This document shows, piece by piece, positions 41,133 to 45,406 of a DNA stretch of 45,406 nucleotides. Numbering within the stretch: position 1 is the stretch's first letter; each line of letters starts with the position of its first letter. The notes below the pieces were generated by a model. The model was not told the DNA's origin. It did no database searches and was given only the letters and a program-made list of their open reading frames with translations. Made by a program: the position numbers and the translations under genes. Source of the DNA: CAMQRS01 sp964370065 (GTDB taxonomy: Bacteria > Bacillota_I > Bacilli_A > Erysipelotrichales > Erysipelotrichaceae); contig CAYJGK010000011.1 in assembly GCA_964370065.1 (NCBI GenBank), positions 1 to 45,406 of the forward strand, in the 5' to 3' direction.

Positions 41133-41411
41133 CTATCTCTTAGCTTTCTTATCATCACTTCCGTGACCTGTATATTTACGTGTTGGAACGAATTCTCCTA
41201 ATTTGTGCCCTACCATATCTTCTGTTACATAAACAGGTAAGTGTTCTTTACCATTGTAAACGGCAAAAGTAAGTTCCACAAATTGTGGGAATATCGTTGA
41301 ACGACGCGACCAAGTTTTGATCACTTCTTTTTTACCAGACGCTTTTACTGCTTCTACTTTTTTCATTAAGTGTTCATCACAGAAAGGTCCTTTTTTAAGA
41401 CTACGACTCAT
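41133..41411 (-). CDS. rpsS: 30S ribosomal protein S19
   Basis: The 92-residue protein is a standard S19: SRSLKKGPFCDEHLMKKVE, then WSRRSTIFPQFV and VGHKLGEFVPTRKYTGH. It is in the 30S head. Confidence 0.98.
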   Translation of the reverse strand: MSRSLKKGPFCDEHLMKKVEAVKASGKKEVIKTWSRRSTIFPQFVELTFAVYNGKEHLPVYVTEDMVGHKLGEFVPTRKYTGHGSDDKKAKR

Positions 41412-41431
41412 TTACATTTTCCTCCTTTGCC

Positions 41432-42265
41432 TTATTTACTGTTACGACGACGAACGATTAATTTGTCAGACGCATTTTTCTTTTTACGAGTAATAACACC
41501 CATAGCTTTTTTACCCCAAGGAGTCATTGGTGATTTACGTCCAATTGATGTACGTCCTTCTCCCCCTCCATGTGGGTGATCGTTAGGGTTCATAACTGAT
41601 CCACGAACTGTTGGTCTGATACCTTTCCAACGAGAACGTCCAGCTTTCCCAACGTTTACTAAGTTATGGTCTTCGTTTCCTACTACACCAACCGTTGCAC
41701 GACAAACTCCTAAGACTTTACGTACTTCCCCACTTGATAAACGTAAAATAACGTATTTTTCTTCAATCCCTAAAATTTGAGCTGAACATCCTGCCGATCT
41801 AGCCATTTGTCCACCTTTTCCAGGTTTTAATTCTACGTTATGAACGACAGTCCCTTCTGGGATGTCTTTCATTTCTAAACAGTTACCAGGTTTGATATCT
41901 GCTTTAGAACCAGATTCTACTACAGTTCCAACAGTTAACCCTTTTGGAGCGATAATATATCTTTTTTCACCATCTGCATAGTTTAATAATGCGATGTTTG
42001 CACTTCTATTTGGATCGTATTCCACTGTGGCTACAGTTGCTGGAATCCCATCTTTATTTCTTTTAAAGTCGATAATACGGTATAGACGTTTGTGCCCTCC
42101 ACCCTTGTGGCGAGTTGTTATATGTCCATGATTATTACGACCAGCATTTTTACTTAACGATTCTGTTAATGAACGTTCAGGCTTACTAGCCGTAATTTCA
42201 TCGAATGTTAAAGTACTCATACCACGACGACCAGGTGTGGTTGGCTTATACTTTTTAATACCCAT
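41432..42265 (-). CDS. rplB: 50S ribosomal protein L2
   Basis: The 277-residue protein has GIKKYKPTTPGRRGMSTL, the peptidyl-transferase-proximal loop NPNDHPHGGGEGRTSIGR with the key His, and a basic end. It is central to subunit joining. Confidence 0.98.
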   Translation of the reverse strand: MGIKKYKPTTPGRRGMSTLTFDEITASKPERSLTESLSKNAGRNNHGHITTRHKGGGHKRLYRIIDFKRNKDGIPATVATVEYDPNRSANIALLNYADGEKRYIIAPKGLTVGTVVESGSKADIKPGNCLEMKDIPEGTVVHNVELKPGKGGQMARSAGCSAQILGIEEKYVILRLSSGEVRKVLGVCRATVGVVGNEDHNLVNVGKAGRSRWKGIRPTVRGSVMNPNDHPHGGGEGRTSIGRKSPMTPWGKKAMGVITRKKKNASDKLIVRRRNSK

Positions 42266-42317
42266 TGTAATTTTTCCTCCTAACGCGTTTTACGAGAAAT
42301 AGCGTGACTCTTCTCGA

Positions 42318-42608
42318 CTATTCTGCTGAGAATAGATTGATTTCCTGTCCAGCAGCAATTTTTACGATTGCTTTACGAACAGCGTTTGTTTTCCCTACAT
42401 ACTTACCTTGTCTTTTAGTTTTAGGTTTGCAGTTCACAACATTTACTTTAACTACTTCAACATTAAAGATTGCTTCGATTGCTTGTTTAACTTGCGTTTT
42501 GTTAGTTCCTTTAGCAACTTCAAATGTGATTTTGTTATCTGCATCCATGTTTTTCATTGTCTTTTCAGTAATGATTGGACGGATGATTATATCTCTAGGA
42601 TTATACAT
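42318..42608 (-). CDS. rplW: 50S ribosomal protein L23
   Basis: The 96-residue protein (NPRDIIIRPIITEKTMKNMDADNKITFEV) is at the exit site and docks trigger factor and SRP. Its ATG overlaps the rplD stop by one base (TAATG). The 52-base gap before rplB can fold as CGAGAA/TTCTCG. Confidence 0.97.
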   Translation of the reverse strand: MYNPRDIIIRPIITEKTMKNMDADNKITFEVAKGTNKTQVKQAIEAIFNVEVVKVNVVNCKPKTKRQGKYVGKTNAVRKAIVKIAAGQEINLFSAE

Positions 42609-43237
42609 TATGCAAATACCTCCTCAACCATTTTTACAGCACTTTCTGTAAATACGATTTTGTTTGCGTTTACGATATCGTAAACATTTATTCCTTCTGC
42701 TAATACCATACTCATTGTTTCAATGTTTCTCATTGATAAGTATGCATTTTCCATAGCTTCTTCAGGAGAAACTACGAATAAAGTTTTCTTAGTAGCTCCA
42801 ATATTTTCAATGATTTTTTTGAAATCTTTTGTTTTTGGTGTAGCTAATTCGAATTTATCAACTACGATCATGTCGTTCGTTAATACTTTTTCAGATAAAA
42901 CTGATTTTAAAGCCAATCTTCTAACTTTTTTGTTTAAAGAATATTTGTAACTTCTTGGAGTTGGACCAAATACGATTCCACCACCACGCCATTGAGTAGC
43001 TCTAATAGAACCTTGACGAGCACGTCCAGTTCCTTTTTGATTGTAAGGTTTACGACCCCCACCACGTACTTCAGTACGAGTTTTAGTATCGTGTGTTCCT
43101 TGACGCATAGAAGCTCTTTGCATAACGATAGCGTCAAAAATTACTTGTTGGTTTGGTTCGATCGCGAAGATTTCATCTTTTAGTGTAATTTCACTAACTT
43201 GTTTTCCTTCTTGATTTAATACTGTTAATGTTGCCAT
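42608..43237 (-). CDS. rplD: 50S ribosomal protein L4
   Basis: The 209-residue protein has the extended tunnel loop RASMRQGTHDTKTRTEVRGGGRKPYNQKGTGRARQGSIRATQWRGGG. In E. coli L4 represses the S10 operon by binding its leader; a structured leader is present here. Confidence 0.98.
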   Translation of the reverse strand: MATLTVLNQEGKQVSEITLKDEIFAIEPNQQVIFDAIVMQRASMRQGTHDTKTRTEVRGGGRKPYNQKGTGRARQGSIRATQWRGGGIVFGPTPRSYKYSLNKKVRRLALKSVLSEKVLTNDMIVVDKFELATPKTKDFKKIIENIGATKKTLFVVSPEEAMENAYLSMRNIETMSMVLAEGINVYDIVNANKIVFTESAVKMVEEVFA

Positions 43238-43238
43238 C

Positions 43239-43931
43239 TTATTCCTCCTCTGCTACTGAAGTGTAATCAACTAATGTTTTTGCGCCACCTTTAGCAACAG
43301 TAGTTTTCACTGCAGATTTAACCATTACTAATCCTTTTTTAGGACCAGGAACGTTTCCTTTAATTAATAAGTAGTTGTTTTCAACATCCACTTTAATTAC
43401 TTCTAAGTTTTGGTTAGTAGTTGTGTAACCACCTTCTTGTCCAGCCATAACTGTCCCTTTAGAAATTTTTCCAGCTCTTGAAGTAATCCCGATAGTTGCT
43501 AATGACCCAATATGTCTGTGGTGCATAGAACCATGTGATTTAGGACCAATTTTAGCGTTATTTCTAACGATTGTTCCGTTAAACCCTTTACCTTTACTAG
43601 TTCCAGTAACATCAACCATGTCCCCTGCTGCAAAGATATCAACTTTCACTTCGTCACCTAAGTTCACGTTCAATTCGTTTCCTTTGATTTCTCTAGCGAA
43701 TTTTTTAGGAGCTGTATTAGCTTTTGCTGCGTGACCTTTGTTAGCCTTTGTAGCTCTTTGTGCTTTTACATCTTCAAATCCTAATTGAACTGCTTCATAA
43801 CCATCGTTATTTGCAGTTTTTACTTGTAATACTGTGTTTGGTGTTGCCTCAACTACTGTTACAGGAATTAAAATTCCATCTTCAGTAAATACTTGAGTCA
43901 TCCCAATTTTACGTCCTAAGATTCCTTTCAT
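43239..43931 (-). CDS. rplC: 50S ribosomal protein L3
   Basis: The 230-residue protein has KGILGRKIGMTQVFTEDG, the central DVTGTSKGKGFNGTI and HHRHIGSLA near the peptidyl-transferase centre. Compared with E. coli it has a slightly longer Ala-rich C terminus. Confidence 0.98.
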   Translation of the reverse strand: MKGILGRKIGMTQVFTEDGILIPVTVVEATPNTVLQVKTANNDGYEAVQLGFEDVKAQRATKANKGHAAKANTAPKKFAREIKGNELNVNLGDEVKVDIFAAGDMVDVTGTSKGKGFNGTIVRNNAKIGPKSHGSMHHRHIGSLATIGITSRAGKISKGTVMAGQEGGYTTTNQNLEVIKVDVENNYLLIKGNVPGPKKGLVMVKSAVKTTVAKGGAKTLVDYTSVAEEE

Positions 43932-43942
43932 ATCGACACCTC

Positions 43943-44254
43943 CTATAATTTAATCTCGATGTCAACACCGCTAGGTAATTCTAAACGACTTAGTGCGTCG
44001 ATAGTCTCTTTACTAGGGGCAACAATTTCGATTAAACGTTTATGCGTTCTGATCTCAAATTGTTCACGAGAATCCTTATATTTGTGTACCGCACGCAAGA
44101 TTGTTACTACTTGCTTTTCAGTTGGTAATGGTACTGGTCCAACAATTTTTTTAGCACCGTGAGATTGTGCTGATTCCACGATCTTTTCTGCAGATGCATC
44201 TAAAGTTCTGTGTTCATACGCTTTTAATCTAATACGTACACTATTTTTTGCCAT
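43943..44254 (-). CDS. rpsJ: 30S ribosomal protein S10
   Basis: First gene of the cluster, 103 residues, with VRIRLKAYEHRTLDASAEKIVE and a central GPVPLPTEKQVVTILRAVHKYKDSREQFE loop. It also acts as NusE in antitermination. AAAGGAG precedes the ATG. Confidence 0.98.
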   Translation of the reverse strand: MAKNSVRIRLKAYEHRTLDASAEKIVESAQSHGAKKIVGPVPLPTEKQVVTILRAVHKYKDSREQFEIRTHKRLIEIVAPSKETIDALSRLELPSGVDIEIKL

Positions 44255-44369
44255 GATAATCTCCTTTCATCTATAATGGTTTATAGACTCGCTCAATACG
44301 AATTCCCCAACACACTCCCATGACAACGGTTATCAGTGTGTCAGCAACCTCGCACGTCCATGCGGTCAT
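44255..44369 (-). promoter_or_regulatory. S10 operon leader RNA, candidate autoregulatory element
   Basis: The 115-nt leader has a stem ACACACT/AGTGTGT (arms 44310-44316 and 44335-44341) closed around GATAACCGTTGTC, which can itself fold as GATAA-CCG-TTGTC. The AGTGTGTTGGGGAATTC and TTGAGCGAGTC segments next to it are of the kind I recall from leaders of Gram-positive rpsJ, where L4 may act. The exact regulator is inferred. Confidence 0.5.
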
Positions 44370-44375
44370 GCATCT

Positions 44376-44404
44376 ATTCTATCATATCCATTTTAGGGAC
44401 GCAA
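44376..44404 (-). promoter_or_regulatory. Promoter of the S10-spc-alpha cluster
   Basis: On the minus strand TTGCGT (44404-44399) and TAGAAT (44381-44376) have a 17-base spacer, putting the start near 44369. Confidence 0.6.
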
Positions 44405-44460
44405 GGCTTTTTTTCTTTTTTTTAATTCTTCACAATGTGCGATAAACTAAGGGCATTTAA

Positions 44461-44488
44461 AAGAAAAAAGGAGTTATCATACTCCTTT
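44461..44488 (-). terminator. Terminator of thiT
   Basis: AAAGGAGT (44467-44474) pairs with ACTCCTTT (44481-44488) around 6 nt; on the minus strand TTTCTTTT continues the U tract. The thiT stop codon (TGA followed by TAA) is in the loop. Confidence 0.8.
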
Positions 44489-45049
44489 AATTCCTCTGAA
44501 TTTAGTAGATGAAATTTTTCTTAAACGATTCACTAAAATTGGTGTAATTACGATTGCTACAATTAAAGTAGCTAGATTATACCATAAATTATAGTTCAAA
44601 GAAAAAATCCACGCTCCCATACTACCTGCAGCCTCTCCTTCAGGAAACCAATACACTGCTCCAGAAATGACATGTGATAGATATTTTAAAATCATCACTC
44701 CAATCATTCCTGTAATTAAATTAGAAACACGTCCTAATTTAGGTATTATAGCAGCAGCTCCTACAATCATGGCAGGAATAATGTAGTCAAACGCTGTTTG
44801 TAATGGTGAGACCATATAGTTATTTAATCCTAAAGTTAAACCAATAAGCCACCATAATAAACCCGTTACAACTCCAGATGCAGCGCCTAAGTGGTAAGAA
44901 GCAACAAATATAGGTATTACCGATAAATTAATCGATCCCCCATTTGGCATTTGGAGTAATGGGATAAATTGATTACAGTAATCCAATGCCACGGCTAATG
45001 CACAATATAATGCAATGTATACAATATCTCTAGTTTCAAATTTTTTCAT
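44477..45049 (-). CDS. thiT: Thiamine ECF transporter S-component
   Basis: The 190-residue membrane protein has six spans and ThiT hallmarks: MPNGGSINLSVIPIFVASYHLG, GLWWGLTLGL-like residues in the third helix, SPLQTAFDYIIPAMIVG, the KYLSHVISGAVYWF region and NYNLWYN, whose Trp, Tyr, His and Asn line the thiamine site in the known structure. The ATG at 45049 has GGAGGTG; upstream in-frame codons lie in the leader. A TPP riboswitch controls it. It ends in TGA, followed at once by TAA. Confidence 0.94.
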   Translation of the reverse strand: MKKFETRDIVYIALYCALAVALDYCNQFIPLLQMPNGGSINLSVIPIFVASYHLGAASGVVTGLLWWLIGLTLGLNNYMVSPLQTAFDYIIPAMIVGAAAIIPKLGRVSNLITGMIGVMILKYLSHVISGAVYWFPEGEAAGSMGAWIFSLNYNLWYNLATLIVAIVITPILVNRLRKISSTKFRGIKGV

Positions 45050-45076
45050 AAAAAAACACCTCCATGTGAGGCGTAG
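45050..45076 (-). promoter_or_regulatory. thiT expression platform: hairpin that includes the ribosome site and a terminator-like U tract
   Basis: CGCCTC (45073-45068) pairs with GAGGTG (45062-45057, one G-U pair) around a 5-nt loop, followed by seven Ts and the thiT ATG. The 3' arm holds the Shine-Dalgarno GGAGG. The adjoining CTACGC (45076-45071) is a perfect complement of GCGTAG (45121-45116) in the TPP aptamer, giving mutually exclusive structures. Confidence 0.65.
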
Positions 45077-45111
45077 AAAACAAATCAATATAAATTAATA
45101 TAAAGATAAGA

Positions 45112-45187
45112 CTCCCTACGCTAGTACTAACTAGATCAGGTCATAAGGGATTGTTTTTCAACATCTCAGCACAAAGCACCCCTGTCT
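45112..45187 (-). promoter_or_regulatory. TPP riboswitch
   Basis: The minus-strand sequence follows the THI-element consensus: GGGGTGC, CTGAGAT, the CCCTTATGACCTGATCTAG segment and AGTACTAGCGTAGGGAG. It lies about 35 bases downstream of the promoter elements' start region and about 63 bases before thiT. Bound TPP should shut expression. Confidence 0.95.
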
Positions 45188-45197
45188 TGACTTAACA

Positions 45198-45226
45198 ATT
45201 ATATAGGATATCTATATACATTGCAA
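45198..45226 (-). promoter_or_regulatory. Promoter of thiT
   Basis: TTGCAA (45226-45221) and TATAAT (45203-45198) on the minus strand have a 17-base spacer, placing the start about 45191, right before the riboswitch. Confidence 0.8.
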
Positions 45227-45351
45227 CTTTATTCTTAAGCATACTTTTATAAATCAATAAATACTTGTGGACACTAGTGTCAATCTTGCCGATACCAAAG
45301 ATTACACTAAATATTCCCTTTTATATACGCACAAAATGAAAAGCCCTAAAC

Positions 45352-45377
45352 AAAAAAAAGACTCACAAAGTGAGTCT
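45352..45377 (-). terminator. Terminator after the probable rRNA operon
   Basis: AGACTCAC and GTGAGTCT (45377-45359) form a perfect 8-bp stem with 3-nt loop, followed on the minus strand by eight Ts. Confidence 0.85.
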
Positions 45378-45382
45378 AAAAA

Positions 45383-45406
45383 CCTGGCGATTTGCTATCT
45401 TCACTA
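45383..45406 (-). rRNA. rrf: Probable 3' end of 5S rRNA (partial, runs off window)
   Basis: The minus strand here reads GAAGATAGCAAATCGCCAGG, like the 3' end of bacterial 5S rRNA (a GTAG/GATAG-type segment then CGCCAGG), followed a few bases later by a strong terminator. Only about 24 bases are visible, so the call is tentative. Confidence 0.5.

Noticed and set aside
41370..41579. Plus-strand open frames across the ribosomal protein region (for example 41370-41579, 42304-42651, 35944-36285)
   Set aside because: They lie opposite well-conserved ribosomal protein genes, lack ribosome sites and have protein sequences typical of antisense frames.
45270..45281. Perfect 12-bp palindrome GACACTAGTGTC upstream of thiT
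   Set aside because: It is 45 bases upstream of the thiT -35, with no second copy and a weak -10 for any promoter over it. I see no support beyond symmetry.

Overview
This 45.4 kb window looks like the chromosome of a low-GC (roughly one-third G+C) Firmicute, most likely near the Erysipelotrichia/Mollicutes side of the phylum. The pointers are the S10-spc-alpha ribosomal cluster with adk-map-infA embedded in it, T-box and TPP riboswitches of Gram-positive type, ECF-type vitamin transporters, strong AGGAGG ribosome sites, the absence of rpmD (L30), and almost exclusive use of TAA/TAG stops. Only two complete genes end in TGA, and no long gene contains an in-frame TGA, so the code is standard. 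I saw no phage, insertion sequence, CRISPR array or tRNA.

Layout. 1-4.9 kb: the 5' two-thirds or more of a huge secreted GH123-like glycosidase behind a catabolite-type operator, then nanE with a DeoR-family regulator (amino-sugar use). 4.9-10.5 kb, minus strand: an ECF S-component paired with a DUF4430 protein, an SGNH hydrolase, Tex, and a fetA-fetB-Cys-rich operon facing a divergent padR regulator. 10.8-13.3 kb: the NAD(P)H-hydrate repair enzyme Nnr and an unrecognised gene. 13.4-20.5 kb, plus strand: a tryptophan T-box controlling trpXYZ, hflX, and a panT-coaBC-coaX operon whose mRNA starts with a long hairpin. 20.5-24.8 kb, minus strand: an envelope operon (M28-like membrane protein, cardiolipin synthase, patatin, polysaccharide deacetylase). 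24.8-30 kb, minus strand: niaX and niaR, an ABC exporter, a candidate small RNA, a small membrane protein, a transglutaminase-like lipoprotein, and a superoxide reductase. 30-44.4 kb, minus strand: 28 genes from rpsJ to rplQ in one block. 44.4-45.4 kb: thiT under a TPP riboswitch, then the terminator and probable 3' end of a 5S rRNA gene at the window edge.

The theme is scavenging. Four S-components (pantothenate, niacin, thiamine and one unknown) plus a tryptophan importer suggest a host-associated, vitamin- and amino-acid-dependent organism that also attacks host glycans. Each scavenging system has a visible local control: TPP riboswitch, Trp T-box, NiaR-type operator, or the undefined hairpin before panT. 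The ECF energising module (ecfA1/A2/T), often found just after rplQ in Firmicutes, is not here.

The observations I rate most worth checking are the candidate small RNA at 27.95-28.04 kb with a CU-rich linker complementary to a Shine-Dalgarno sequence, the panT leader hairpin, the wide inverted repeat over the superoxide reductase promoter, and the compact thiT switch in which one hairpin is both terminator and ribosome-site lock.
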